From: a virus
Direction: 5' to 3' (one strand)
DNA length: 37,477 nt
IMG/VR virus record: IMGVR_UViG_3300044643_001072
Coordinates: 1 to 37,477 of that record
Shown here: piece after piece, positions 1 through 8,613 of the stretch
How the letters are laid out: each line of letters begins with the position of its first letter
Position numbering within the stretch: the first letter of the stretch is position 1
Notes under the pieces: model-generated
Databases searched by the model: none
What the model saw: only the letters and a program-made list of their open reading frames with translations
What the model was told of the DNA's origin: nothing
Position numbers and translations under genes: made by a program

Positions 1-48
1 CAATCGGGCGTTCTTGATATGCTCTTGCCGCTATGATAGAAAATAAAC

Positions 49-78
49 GACCCCGCACCTTCGAAAGAGGCCGGGGTC
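49..78. terminator. Terminator-like hairpin
   Basis: A 7-bp perfect stem (GACCCCG at 49-55, CGGGGTC at 72-78) encloses a 16-nt loop that can itself form a small CCT/AGG stem. Read on the minus strand the stem is followed by a T-rich stretch (GTTTATTTTC), the better intrinsic-terminator arrangement. On the plus strand it is followed by a weaker ATTTTC about 12 nt later. If the two ends of the window join, it lies about 50 nt downstream of the last virion gene (37102-37464), so it would end that transcript and insulate the HNH gene. Confidence 0.55.
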
Positions 79-140
79 ATGATGGCGCGATTTTCTTGGC
101 AGGAGTTGTAGTGCCGTCCTAGCAATGGGATGGATAAACT

Positions 141-728
141 ATGCGATATACGCTGAAGCTAGACGTTGACCAAATCAAAAACAGAAAACTCTCAATAATC
201 GAGACCGGGAAGGGCGAAATGATTGCCGTTCTTGTGTTATGGGAGGATCGGTGGGCAATAGATTACTCGACGCGATCCCCATATGATGCCGCAAGGATAT
301 GGAAGAAGCGCAGTGGGCGCGACGCAGTGGGACCCCTGAGCCTGGCGATACTGGCCATTCGCCCACAGGCGCAAAAGCGCGTAGAGAACTTGCTTGCCGA
401 GACTAATCGCCGTGCGGCGCGCAGAGCGGAACTAGAAGCAGCCCGCCATAAAAAACACCAAGCAAATGCAGCGAAGGCGTTCTATGCGTCGTGGGAATGG
501 AAGAAGGCTAGGTTTGAAGCCATAAATCGGCTTGGGAGAAAGTGCCTCTGTTGTGGGTTTGTCCCGGTCCCCGGCTCCACAAACTACCTTGTCGTTGACC
601 ACATCAAGCCTCGAAAAAGATACCCGAAGCTGGCGCTAGACCCAAACAACCTTCAGGTTCTGTGCAACGATTGCAACATGGGCAAAAGCAACCGCAGCAT
701 AGCGGACTTTCGGCCATTGCGTGATTAG
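141..728 (+). CDS. HNH endonuclease
   Basis: This 195-aa protein has a C-terminal HNH nuclease domain at about residues 133-186. The signature is C135-x2-C138, then VVDH (D153-H154), an LDPNNLQ segment, and C175-x2-C178 followed by GKSN, i.e. the zinc-braced beta-beta-alpha-metal fold. The N-terminal 80 residues and the basic, Ala/Arg-rich coiled segment at 80-115 are not recognised and may bind DNA. Codon use is more AT-rich (several ATA, AGA) than in the neighbours. It stands alone between a hairpin and a promoter within the virion genes, as expected of a free-standing homing nuclease. A packaging-associated HNH is less likely because it is far from the terminase genes. Confidence 0.85.
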   Translation: MRYTLKLDVDQIKNRKLSIIETGKGEMIAVLVLWEDRWAIDYSTRSPYDAARIWKKRSGRDAVGPLSLAILAIRPQAQKRVENLLAETNRRAARRAELEAARHKKHQANAAKAFYASWEWKKARFEAINRLGRKCLCCGFVPVPGSTNYLVVDHIKPRKRYPKLALDPNNLQVLCNDCNMGKSNRSIADFRPLRD

Positions 729-731
729 CCG

Positions 732-760
732 TTGTAGGTTGGAAGGATTTTAGCTATAGT
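732..760 (+). promoter_or_regulatory. Candidate sigma70 promoter for the ejection-protein operon
   Basis: TTGTAG (732-737), a 17-nt spacer and TATAGT (755-760) form a good sigma70-like promoter just after the HNH stop codon. Transcription would start near 767, giving a leader of about 45 nt before the GTG at 812. It would restore expression of the ejection-protein genes downstream of the inserted HNH gene and its terminator. Confidence 0.5.
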
Positions 761-811
761 CATTCTGCTGTGTAATCCGCGCCCGCCAGCAAGCGCGTTC
801 ACCTGAACGGG

Positions 812-1261
812 GTGACTTTGGATTACGCAGGCATCCTGGAAGATCGGCTAGATAAGCTGGGCCTGCCCGACGCGGCCCATAATTGGCTGATGGACGTTTG
901 GCACGCATGGCAGGTGCTTGATGATGCCGCCGATGGAACGAGCGGCAATCGCGCGCTGGCCGAAGATGTGACAATGGCCCTGTTTGTGCGGATGCCGCTG
1001 AATGGTTTTTGGCAGGCCAATGCCGGTGCCTTGGTTCCAATGCTGGCGCTTCAGATCACCAAATGGCAAGCGGCGAATGCGGCAGAAGCGGAAGGGCGGG
1101 CCGATGCCCGGTCCTATATGTGGCGAGCCGGGTATTATGATCTTGTCGCGGCGGTCTGTCTGCTTTGCGGCAAGGACCATGACGCTTTGGCCGCGCTGTC
1201 GATCTACGGCGAAACTTTTGAAGAATATCGGGGGGAGTTCCCATGCCAGCCCCAGCAATAG
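812..1261 (+). CDS. P22 gp14-position virion protein, unknown function
   Basis: This 149-aa protein starts at GTG 812, with only a modest purine-rich sequence upstream. I recognise no domain. It is soluble, rich in Ala, Trp and Asp, without signal peptide or membrane segment. Its end overlaps the next gene by 19 nt. P22 places a small protein, gp14, directly before ejection protein gp7, and this gene has that position and a similar size. A role in virion assembly or in loading ejection proteins is therefore inferred from context only. Confidence 0.6.
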   Translation: MTLDYAGILEDRLDKLGLPDAAHNWLMDVWHAWQVLDDAADGTSGNRALAEDVTMALFVRMPLNGFWQANAGALVPMLALQITKWQAANAAEAEGRADARSYMWRAGYYDLVAAVCLLCGKDHDALAALSIYGETFEEYRGEFPCQPQQ

Positions 1262-2196
1262 GCGGCGCAATCGCGTCAATCGGCGGGTCTCTGCTTTCGG
1301 GTGGGTCAAGGCGGCGTGCCGCCAAGCGCGCGCAGGCGGCGTTGCAGCAGGGCAATGCGAGCGCACGGGATGCCATGCTTCCAGCAATCAAAGAGGCTAC
1401 GGGATCGCGCCTGTCGGGCTTGACGAATGCTGGCTTTCGGATCGACGCTGCGACACGGGCGCGGCTTCGCGGTTTCGATAAGGCGCGGGCGGCGGAATCG
1501 GCGGGGATCGGGCGCATCCGCGATCTTTTGAACCCGTATATCACCGGCGGTCAGCAAGGGCTGTCAGGCCTGGTTGCCCTGATGGGCCTGAACGGCGCGC
1601 AGGCGCAGACGGACGCAATCGGCGGGATCAAGACGGGCGGTCAGTTCACCGAACTGGCGCGGCAACAGGAAGAGGCGCTGCTCGCAAATGCCAGCGCGAC
1701 CGGAGGGCTTCGCGGGGGCCGCACGCAGGATGCGCTGGCGTCTTCACGGGTGAACCTGTTGCAAGGTCTGATTGACAAGCAGTTGGCCGGGCTTGGCGGG
1801 CTGGCGGCAATGGGCGGAAACGCGGCGAATAACCTTTCCGGCTTTGAAGAGAACAATACGAGAGCGATGTCGGGACTCGCAATGGGGCGGGGAGACGCAA
1901 TGGCTCAAGGCCAATTGTCACAGGCTGATCTGGACCGGCTTGTCGGCGAAACGCGGGCGCAAGGGCTGCTCGGGGCCGGGCAGGTCAATTCGGATTACTT
2001 CCTGAATAATGGGTCTATCGCGGCAGGCGGCGCATTGGCCAAGGGGCAGGCAAATGCGCAGATGTTCGGCGGTATCGCGCAGGGGATCGGCAGTGTGTTT
2101 GGCGGTATGGCCCCGGTAAATATGGGGCCAGGCTCTGCGGCAAAGCCCGCTTTTGGCGGGTTCTTTGGTAACTTCGGCTTTCCGGGGGCGCGGTGA
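1243..2196 (+). CDS. DNA ejection (pilot) protein, P22 gp7-like
   Basis: A 317-aa Gly/Ala-rich protein beginning with a hydrophobic glycine-rich stretch (about residues 4-20). It is followed by an Arg/Ala helical region and long helical segments with a GGLRGGRTQDAL motif near residue 155. The Gly/Ala composition, amphipathic ends and position before two more such genes match the P22 gp7 DNA-transfer proteins, which leave the capsid and help build a conduit across the cell envelope. The ATG at 1243 has a strong ribosome site (GGGGGAG, 1231-1237). The stop overlaps the next start as TGATG. Confidence 0.75.
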   Translation: MPAPAIGGAIASIGGSLLSGGSRRRAAKRAQAALQQGNASARDAMLPAIKEATGSRLSGLTNAGFRIDAATRARLRGFDKARAAESAGIGRIRDLLNPYITGGQQGLSGLVALMGLNGAQAQTDAIGGIKTGGQFTELARQQEEALLANASATGGLRGGRTQDALASSRVNLLQGLIDKQLAGLGGLAAMGGNAANNLSGFEENNTRAMSGLAMGRGDAMAQGQLSQADLDRLVGETRAQGLLGAGQVNSDYFLNNGSIAAGGALAKGQANAQMFGGIAQGIGSVFGGMAPVNMGPGSAAKPAFGGFFGNFGFPGAR

Positions 2197-3482
2197 TGGC
2201 TGAATTTGGATTGCAGATGCCGCAAATGCCGGACTTCACATTCCAGGCCCCGGATGTGGGCGGGATGGCTTTGGACGGCTTCTATGCCGCGCAAGACAAT
2301 GTGCGGGCAAACCAGAACGCGGGGCTTCTGCAGAACGCGGATCGTCGCCAGGATGTGCGGCTTGGCATGGACCAGCAAGACGCGGCTATGCGGCAAACGC
2401 AATTCACCCAGGAACAGCAAGACCGGGTGGCGATGATCACCCGCGCCAAGGAAGCACAGGCCGCCTTTGCAGAGTTTTACGACAAGATTGATGATGGCAC
2501 CGCTTCGGCGGCGGACATCGCGCAGCTTACTGCGGCCTACCCCGAATTGTCTGAGAGCGTGAAGCAAACAATGGACGGTTTGGCGCAGGAGCAAAAGGCG
2601 ACCTATTCCGGCCTGATCTTTCAGTCGGCATCAGCCTTGAAGCTTGGAAAGCCAGAAATGGCCGCAAAGCTGTTTGAGGATTATGCGGCGGCGGCCGAAA
2701 ACAGCGGGCAGACGGATGTTGCCGCGCTTTCGCGGGCGATGGCCGAAACGGCGCGGCAAGACCCGGCGGCGGCACTTGGAACGCTTGGGGTCTTTGCGCA
2801 GTCGCTTGACCCTGAGATCAATACGGCGGTGTTTGGGGAAGGTGGTGGTAATCCATCTGACCGGTTCAAGGTTGTTGGCAATCAGCTTGTAGACCTCAAT
2901 GCCGATGGTGGACCGCAAGCCGTCCTTACAGCGCCTGGGCAAACGGAAACCGTTTACGGTCCTGACGGGCAACCGATCCTTACGCGCGGGCCTTCTCCGT
3001 CTGATCTGAGGTTGACGGAAGCCCAAGGCAAGGCGACCGGTTTTGTCTACCGTATGGAGGAAAGCGACAAGACCCTGACAGAGTTGGAACAGCAGGGAAC
3101 AAGCCTGTGGAACAAGGCCGCAGACAAAGCGCCGATTGTCGGGAACTACATGCGCAGCGATGAGGCGCAGAAGTTTGACCAGGCGAAACGGGACTTCTTG
3201 AACGCTATCCTGCGGCAGGAATCAGGCGCGGTGATTTCGCCGGAAGAATTCGCAAATGGAGACAAGCAATACTTTCCGCAGCCCGGTGATGGTCAGGCCG
3301 TCATTGAGCAAAAGCGGCGCAACCGCGAGGTAGCTATTGCCGGGGTGCGGGCGTCTTCCGGGAAGGGCGGCGAGACTTCGCCTCCGGCGGCGGGCAGTCC
3401 AGATTCGCAGCCGTCAACGGCGGCGGTTCCGGCGCAGTCTCGGGCTGACGAACTCCTGAAAAAGCACGGAGGCTCGCCATGA
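2196..3482 (+). CDS. DNA ejection protein, P22 gp20-like
   Basis: A 428-aa protein, Gln/Ala/Asp-rich and largely helical, with a coiled-coil-prone N-terminal third (about residues 30-110). A more conserved-looking C-terminal block at about 330-390 reads RDFLNAILRQESGAV and then PEEFANGDKQYFPQ, a pattern seen in many phage internal or ejection proteins. ATG 2196 is chosen because it overlaps the preceding stop as TGATG; GTG 2193 is an alternative. The Ser/Pro-rich tail at about 385-415 is probably disordered. It is the second of three consecutive ejection-type genes. Confidence 0.7.
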   Translation: MAEFGLQMPQMPDFTFQAPDVGGMALDGFYAAQDNVRANQNAGLLQNADRRQDVRLGMDQQDAAMRQTQFTQEQQDRVAMITRAKEAQAAFAEFYDKIDDGTASAADIAQLTAAYPELSESVKQTMDGLAQEQKATYSGLIFQSASALKLGKPEMAAKLFEDYAAAAENSGQTDVAALSRAMAETARQDPAAALGTLGVFAQSLDPEINTAVFGEGGGNPSDRFKVVGNQLVDLNADGGPQAVLTAPGQTETVYGPDGQPILTRGPSPSDLRLTEAQGKATGFVYRMEESDKTLTELEQQGTSLWNKAADKAPIVGNYMRSDEAQKFDQAKRDFLNAILRQESGAVISPEEFANGDKQYFPQPGDGQAVIEQKRRNREVAIAGVRASSGKGGETSPPAAGSPDSQPSTAAVPAQSRADELLKKHGGSP

Positions 3483-3634
3483 TTGATCGTCCTAACCAAA
3501 GCGTGGCGGAAGCAACCAAGTGCATGAAAACAATCAGCGCAGTCCAGAAAAGGATTGTGCCGACGACGATGGCGGCAGCGGCGGCCAAGATCGCAAGAAT
3601 AATCGAAACCGAATGCAGCATCCGTTCAATATAG
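3479..3634 (+). CDS. Small ORF between ejection genes, uncertain
   Basis: A 51-aa frame whose ATG overlaps the previous stop as ATGA, the coupling used through most of this genome. It is Ala/Lys/Ile-rich with a possible helix (about residues 22-44). No family is recognised. The opposite strand (3619 down to 3334) also holds an open frame with two hydrophobic segments, so the coding strand here is not certain. Without either, 3483-3649 would be a 167-nt gap. Confidence 0.35.
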   Translation: MIDRPNQSVAEATKCMKTISAVQKRIVPTTMAAAAAKIARIIETECSIRSI

Positions 3635-3649
3635 GGCAATCGCGGCAAA

Positions 3650-5941
3650 ATGGCAACGGCTGAAGAATATAGGGCGGCGGCGGATCGGGCCGAAGCGGCA
3701 GGCCAGCCGGGGGAGGCTGCGGAACTGCGCGCTTATGCCGACAGCCTTGCGCCGGTTGCGACCAATGCGACACCCTATCTTGAGGCGGCAAAGCGTGCAG
3801 AAGCGTCCGGCGCGGCAGATGATGCTGCGGAACTGCGCGCCTATGCGGCAACGCTAGCACCCGCAGCCACGGGGCCTGTGCAGACCGGTGCGCCCGCCAA
3901 TTCCACAAGCCGGATTGACTGGTCGCAAGCCCCGCAAGGCGCGAGTGAACGTGACGCGCTCGTTGGCATGGACGAGGCCGGGAACCGGGCATATCGCAGT
4001 CCAACCGGTCAGGTTTACACGCGCCCGATGGTCACAAGCGTACCTATGACGCGCAGTCTTTCGGACGTGACGCTCGGGGATATGGGTGATGCGGCTTACA
4101 ACTTGGGCGCAGGCATCGTCGGCGGAATAGCGCAGGGCATCATGAACCCAGGCCGCGCGCTTTCCGGCGAACCCGTGACGAATGCGGACGTGTTGACGAC
4201 GGCGGCACTGATCGCGCCTGGCCAGCTTGCGGGGCGCGCGGCGTCTGCCACAGGCGGCGCGGCGAGGGTCGCAGATGCATTGCCTGGCCCCCTATCGGCG
4301 GCGGCGGTGCGAGAGGCCCCGTTTGCGCCCGCTGTGCGCGCCGCTGTGCCTGCCGCCAAGGCGCTGACCGAAGCGGAAGTGCAGGCGCTGGCGGCAAAGG
4401 CCGGGCGCGGTGGCATGGGCGCGGTGCGCGCGCAGGAGCAACTTGCCCAAGAAGCGAAGGTGAATCTGACCGCCAAAGCGGCGGCGGATCGCTTGGGCAT
4501 CGACCTGCCCGCCGATGTGTTTTCCGACAATCAGACAGTGCGGGCCACGGCGGGGCTTACCCGGTCTAAGGTTGCCAGCGAAGCCGAAGGCGCATGGCGC
4601 AACAGCGTCAACGCTGTGCGCGACCGGGCCGACGAAATCATGAAGGAAATGGACGGATCGCCGGATATCGCCAGCGTTTCGGAAAAGGTCAAGTCATCGC
4701 TTCAGGCAACGCAGGCGCAACTAAAAAAGGCGGCGGATGATCTTTACAATGAGGTAGACGCAGCCATTCCGCAAAGCGCGCGGGTGCAGCCTGACAACGC
4801 GGTCAAGACGCTAAATGCGACAATTACCGATTTGGGCGGAATTGAGGGCCTTAGCGCGCCGGAACGGGGGCTGTTCAACCTTGTGACTGGGAAAGACCCT
4901 GTGACCTATGCGCGGCTCATGCGTGAAAAACGGGCGATTGGCGCGGCGCTGGCAAAGCAACAAAGCACGTATGGCGGCGTAGATGAGGCCATGCTTAGCC
5001 GTCTTTATGGCGCGCTATCGGATGACCAGATGGCGGCAGTCCAGACAATAGGCAGCGAGGAATTGCGCGCCAAGCTGCGAAACGCAAACCAGTTGTTTGC
5101 AAAAAAGAAGGCGCTGGAAAAGCGGATCGTCAATGCCTTCGGGCAGGACTTGGACGGTTCGATAGTTTCCAAGTTGCGCGCATCAATCCAGCAGGGCGCG
5201 AAAGGCGATATCGCAAACCTTAACCGGATCATCAAGACCATACCGGAGGATTTGCGCAAGGAAACGGTCGCCACGGCGCTGACCGCGCTAAGCCGTTCGG
5301 CGCGATCTTCGCAACCCGGCTTTGGCCTGACCGAATTTGCCAAGACCTACACTGGCCTGAAGGCGAACGCGCCAGTTTATAACCAGATCGGCAAAGCTAT
5401 CGGGCCGGAAGGCATGAAAATGCTGGACGACTTGGCGACGGTTGCCGAACGGGTCAACATCGCAAACGCCAATGTTCTGACGACCGGCAAGGCCAATCAG
5501 GTTGGCTTCAACGCTTCGGGGCTTGCGGGGCGCGTGCTGCAATCTACCGGCGGGCAACGGGCGGCGCGGGCGGCGGGTGCTGCGGGCGGCGCGGTTACGG
5601 GCGGGCCTATGGGGGCAATCGCCGGGGCAGAAATGGCAGCGGCGATTACAGCGGGGCGGGCGGACGGTCAGCTTGCGGCGGGCCGGTTGTTTTCCAGCCC
5701 TGAATTTACGCAAGCGGCGGTGGAAGCCGCGCAAGGGGCTGTCACGCCCGCGACCAAGGCCGCGCTGGTTAACTCGCGCCCGTTCCAGTCTTGGGCGCGG
5801 GTGGTCAAGATCAGCAATCCGACAAAATGGCTTGACGGCGCTTTGAATGTGCCCGTGGCGCAGTCGTCTGCCGTGAGTGCCGCGCAATCGAATAGCACGC
5901 CCTATGATGGCCTGTTTCAGCGCTACGGTGGGCAGAGATGA
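3650..5941 (+). CDS. DNA ejection protein, P22 gp16-like
   Basis: A 763-aa protein, the largest product here. It opens with two repeats of about 32 residues (about 4-35 and 42-72), each ending AAELRAYA-x-LAP. A Gly/Ala-rich hydrophobic stretch (about 140-210) and long helices follow (about 220-560). Another Gly/Ala-rich segment (about 625-670) could insert in a membrane. Size, composition and last place among the ejection genes fit P22 gp16, the internal protein that crosses into the host with the DNA. The fold is not directly recognisable, so the name rests on context. ATG 3650 is used; upstream AGGG at 3633-3636 is a weak ribosome site. Confidence 0.7.
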   Translation: MATAEEYRAAADRAEAAGQPGEAAELRAYADSLAPVATNATPYLEAAKRAEASGAADDAAELRAYAATLAPAATGPVQTGAPANSTSRIDWSQAPQGASERDALVGMDEAGNRAYRSPTGQVYTRPMVTSVPMTRSLSDVTLGDMGDAAYNLGAGIVGGIAQGIMNPGRALSGEPVTNADVLTTAALIAPGQLAGRAASATGGAARVADALPGPLSAAAVREAPFAPAVRAAVPAAKALTEAEVQALAAKAGRGGMGAVRAQEQLAQEAKVNLTAKAAADRLGIDLPADVFSDNQTVRATAGLTRSKVASEAEGAWRNSVNAVRDRADEIMKEMDGSPDIASVSEKVKSSLQATQAQLKKAADDLYNEVDAAIPQSARVQPDNAVKTLNATITDLGGIEGLSAPERGLFNLVTGKDPVTYARLMREKRAIGAALAKQQSTYGGVDEAMLSRLYGALSDDQMAAVQTIGSEELRAKLRNANQLFAKKKALEKRIVNAFGQDLDGSIVSKLRASIQQGAKGDIANLNRIIKTIPEDLRKETVATALTALSRSARSSQPGFGLTEFAKTYTGLKANAPVYNQIGKAIGPEGMKMLDDLATVAERVNIANANVLTTGKANQVGFNASGLAGRVLQSTGGQRAARAAGAAGGAVTGGPMGAIAGAEMAAAITAGRADGQLAAGRLFSSPEFTQAAVEAAQGAVTPATKAALVNSRPFQSWARVVKISNPTKWLDGALNVPVAQSSAVSAAQSNSTPYDGLFQRYGGQR

Positions 5942-6576
5942 CCGTTTCCCCCGAATACATCCGCGCAGGCTTGATAGCCCGAGGCATGGCCCCGCATCAT
6001 GCGGAAGGCTTTGTGATGAATTTCGGCGATGAAAGCGGGTTTGATCCGGGAATCAATGAAGCCGATCCGATGGTGACAGGGTCGCGTGGAGGCTTTGGGT
6101 TGTATCAGGTCACCGGCCCGCGCCGTGTGGCATTTGAACGGTTCGCCGCCGGACGCGGAAAAGCGGCAAGCGATGTGGATACGCAACTGGACTTCCTGAT
6201 GACCGAATTGCGGGGACCGGAGGCAAATGCGGCGAAAGCCATTTTTGCGGCACCGGACGCGCGGTCTGCGGCTATCGCAATTGCTTCGCAGTTCCTGCGC
6301 CCGGCCAAAGCGAACCTCGACAAGCGCGTGGCCAAATATGGCGGCGCTGCGGCCCCGCGCGACCGGCAGGGCGTCGCGCCCATCGCCGCCGCCTATGTCA
6401 ACGGGCGCATGACGCCTGAAGATGCCGCGCTGTACGAACAGGGGATGGCGGACGGCACTTTCCCAAAGGTTTCCCGGCGCGCTGATCCCCCCGCGCCTGA
6501 ACAACCTGATCCGCTGCAGCCGCTCGCGGATTTGAACCTTCGCCGCTTTCGTTTCGGCAACATGGCAGGAGCCTGA
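5938..6576 (+). CDS. Virion-associated lysozyme (phage tail lysozyme)
   Basis: A 212-aa protein with a phage tail lysozyme domain at about residues 5-135. Seen are FGDESGFD with the candidate catalytic Glu32, then GSRGGFGLYQVTGPR, and TQLDFLMTEL, in the order typical of this family. It should cut cell-wall peptidoglycan locally during DNA entry, unlike the endolysin at 8847. The C-terminal part (about 165-200) is Pro-rich and probably a linker or attachment segment. The ATG overlaps the gp16-like stop as ATGA, tying it to the ejection set. It lacks a signal peptide, as expected for a virion part. Confidence 0.85.
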   Translation: MTVSPEYIRAGLIARGMAPHHAEGFVMNFGDESGFDPGINEADPMVTGSRGGFGLYQVTGPRRVAFERFAAGRGKAASDVDTQLDFLMTELRGPEANAAKAIFAAPDARSAAIAIASQFLRPAKANLDKRVAKYGGAAAPRDRQGVAPIAAAYVNGRMTPEDAALYEQGMADGTFPKVSRRADPPAPEQPDPLQPLADLNLRRFRFGNMAGA

Positions 6577-6579
6577 CAC

Positions 6580-7371
6580 ATGGCGATTAACTCGGTTACG
6601 GCCCCTTTCTTTTCGTTTTTAGATACGGCGGGCAAGCCGCTGGAAGCGGGTTATATCTACATAGGCCAGCCTGGGCTTGAAGCGCGGTCGTCACCGAAGG
6701 CCAGTTTCTTTGACCTTGCCCTGTCTGTCCCGACGGGGACATCGACGGGCGCGGCGGTGCGGACGATGGGCGGCTATCCGGTGCAGAACGGCAGCGCCGC
6801 GCTGATCTACGTTGACGGCGACTATTCGATGACGGTGACAGATCGCAATGGCGTCTTGGTCTTCAGCCGGTTGAACCGGGCAATTCAGGTCGGGATTGAA
6901 ACAACGTCAAGCGGTCTATTCGGCGACGGCAACCTTGCCGGAGTTGGAATCGGTTTTGGCGCAGAGCCTACGACCGGCTTGATCCGCAGCGCGGCAAGCC
7001 AAATGCGCGGCATAGTATCGGGGGTGCCGATTTGGCAGGCTGCGGCGTCCGGGTTTTCTCTGTTTTCGCCCTTGCCAATTTCAAGTGGCGGGACGGGGGC
7101 TGCGGACGCTGCTGCTGCTCTCACTGCCATTGGGGCGCAGCCTCTGTCTACAGTATCTACAGGTCTTGGGCAGTTCTTGGCGATTGGGGCAGGACCCAGC
7201 GCCAACCTGACCTTGCCAGCAGGTGGGACTTGGGTATTTGATTATATCGTCTGGAACTCGGGTTCAGGCTCATACTTTAACAGAGTTTCCAGCATCTCCG
7301 CTGGTGGCACTGTTCTTTGGACAACAAGCGCGTCGCAATTTGCGAATGGCTGGGTAAAGAGGATCGCATGA
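6580..7371 (+). CDS. Tailspike/tail fibre with P22-type head-binding domain
   Basis: A 263-aa protein. Residues about 1-110 resemble the P22 tailspike head-binding domain: PLEAGYIYIG, FFDLALSVP, RTMGGYPVQNG, then a VDGDYSMTV stretch. The middle carries a SGGTGA tail-fibre motif (about 167-172). The C-terminal 70 residues are a short beta-rich tip. It lacks the long beta-helix with endorhamnosidase activity, so it is probably a short adaptor or fibre that may carry further receptor-binding proteins. The ribosome site is AGGAG (6566-6570). The gene is followed directly by its likely partner. Confidence 0.8.
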   Translation: MAINSVTAPFFSFLDTAGKPLEAGYIYIGQPGLEARSSPKASFFDLALSVPTGTSTGAAVRTMGGYPVQNGSAALIYVDGDYSMTVTDRNGVLVFSRLNRAIQVGIETTSSGLFGDGNLAGVGIGFGAEPTTGLIRSAASQMRGIVSGVPIWQAAASGFSLFSPLPISSGGTGAADAAAALTAIGAQPLSTVSTGLGQFLAIGAGPSANLTLPAGGTWVFDYIVWNSGSGSYFNRVSSISAGGTVLWTTSASQFANGWVKRIA

Positions 7372-7820
7372 TGCACCTGCGTTGCAAACGAACCGACGGA
7401 ACTTTTGTTGGCACGGCAAACGGGCTTGATTTTCACATCATCCCCGATGATCCGGATGCCTCCTCTGGTTTGTGGGATTGGGCAAGCGCAGAAGCGGTGC
7501 GGCTTGGCGATGATCTGCCGTTTGAACCCGCCCCGCCTGCACTGACGCCGGAACAGGTGCAGGCGGCATATACCGCTGCAATCGAAGCGCATGTAGAGGC
7601 CACGGCACGGGCGCGCGGATATACCTCGGCGGTGTCCTGCGCGACCTACGCAGTAAGCACCATCCCGGCATGGAAGGCGGAAGGGGTGGCTTTCGTGGCA
7701 TGGCGTGATGGAGTTTGGACTGCGGCGTTGGCAAGCCTTGCCGCCGTGAAGAATGGCGGCCCAATTCCCGATAATCCGCTCACAGGGTTGCCACAAATTC
7801 AATGGCCGGTGTTGCCATGA
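7368..7820 (+). CDS. Tail-fibre-associated (assembly-type) protein
   Basis: A 150-aa protein. ATG 7368 is chosen over an upstream in-frame ATG at 7317 because it overlaps the previous stop as ATGA and has a good AAAGAGG site at 7356-7362. The C-terminal half has a pattern seen in many phage fibre-associated proteins: AAIEAHVEATARARGY, then FVAWRDGVW, then PQIQWP at the end. This suggests it caps or helps assemble the fibre encoded just upstream. The N-terminal third has no recognised domain. Confidence 0.65.
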   Translation: MMHLRCKRTDGTFVGTANGLDFHIIPDDPDASSGLWDWASAEAVRLGDDLPFEPAPPALTPEQVQAAYTAAIEAHVEATARARGYTSAVSCATYAVSTIPAWKAEGVAFVAWRDGVWTAALASLAAVKNGGPIPDNPLTGLPQIQWPVLP

Positions 7821-8206
7821 GCCGGTGGCGCACCATACTGGACGCCCTGCGCGTCCCTGACAGCTTCCGGGGGAACTGGTACGGTGAGGCCACCAATCAG
7901 GCGGGCCACGCGGCGGTGATCGGTATGCCCGCCGCTATGGTCCTTGCGCTATTCGTCCCGGCGGTATGGGTGCCGGTGACTGTGACCGTGATCTATGCCT
8001 TCGCCTGGGAGTTTCTGGCCCAGCACGGGGCAGACTGGCGCGACAGCCTGACCGACACGGCCAATGTCGCTGCAGGGGCTTCGATCATCGCCGGGCTGTT
8101 CTACTACGTCCCGGCGGAATCGTTTTGGCAAGTCTGGAACACCGTCGGCCTGTGCTTCGCGGCATGGCTGGCTCTTGTGGGGTATGGGGTATGGCGCAGA
8201 GTGTAA
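7817..8206 (+). CDS. Small membrane protein, unknown
   Basis: A 129-aa protein with hydrophobic segments at about residues 35-70, 88-103 and 107-125, so three or four membrane helices. The N-terminus is polar and positively charged (MSRWR). ATG 7817 overlaps the previous stop as ATGA; an in-frame ATG at 7802 is possible. No family is recognised. Lying just before the lysis genes, it may belong to the holin/antiholin set or modify the membrane after infection, but nothing in the sequence decides this. Confidence 0.6.
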   Translation: MSRWRTILDALRVPDSFRGNWYGEATNQAGHAAVIGMPAAMVLALFVPAVWVPVTVTVIYAFAWEFLAQHGADWRDSLTDTANVAAGASIIAGLFYYVPAESFWQVWNTVGLCFAAWLALVGYGVWRRV

Positions 8207-8613
8207 CGGACGTACGGTCTCGATCAGATGGATTGGCGCGCTACAGGCCAATGCTGGTCGCGTTCAACATAGCGACGCTGATCATCGGCTCCATGTTTAT
8301 GGCCGATGCTTTGGCCGGGGCAAAGGGTTTCAACCCTGACACCTGGGGTGAGTTCGCCTATTCTTTTGAGGCAGAAATGTGGGCCGCGCTCATGATCGTC
8401 GGAAGCGTGCTTTGCCTGATCGGACTGGCCAAGCCGGTAAGGTACTGGATGGTGGCCGTGGGTGCCTTTTCTCAGTTTTTCCAATTCTTTGCCATCGCGT
8501 GGAGTGTCTTCTATACTGGCGGCGAGTTTGTTGTTGGCATATATGCCTCCACGCTTTTCATCCCGCTTTATCTCTGGAAGCTGTATGAAGCTGTTCGCGG
8601 GAGCGTAAAATGA
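8191..8613 (+). CDS. Small four-helix membrane protein, unknown
   Basis: A 140-aa protein starting at ATG 8191 behind a GGGG-rich site, overlapping the preceding gene by 16 nt. Four hydrophobic segments are apparent (about residues 24-44, 60-80, 85-105 and 110-130), with aromatic-rich FSQFFQFFAIAW in the third. No family is recognised. The open frame extends further upstream, but that part is the shadow of the preceding gene. Together with 7817 and 8614 it makes three membrane proteins in a row before the endolysin. Confidence 0.6.
   Translation: MAQSVTDVRSRSDGLARYRPMLVAFNIATLIIGSMFMADALAGAKGFNPDTWGEFAYSFEAEMWAALMIVGSVLCLIGLAKPVRYWMVAVGAFSQFFQFFAIAWSVFYTGGEFVVGIYASTLFIPLYLWKLYEAVRGSVK

Noticed and set aside
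7966-8190. N-terminal extension of the 8191 membrane protein
   Set aside because: It lies in another frame of the preceding membrane-protein gene, is Arg-rich, and the ATG at 8191 has a better site.
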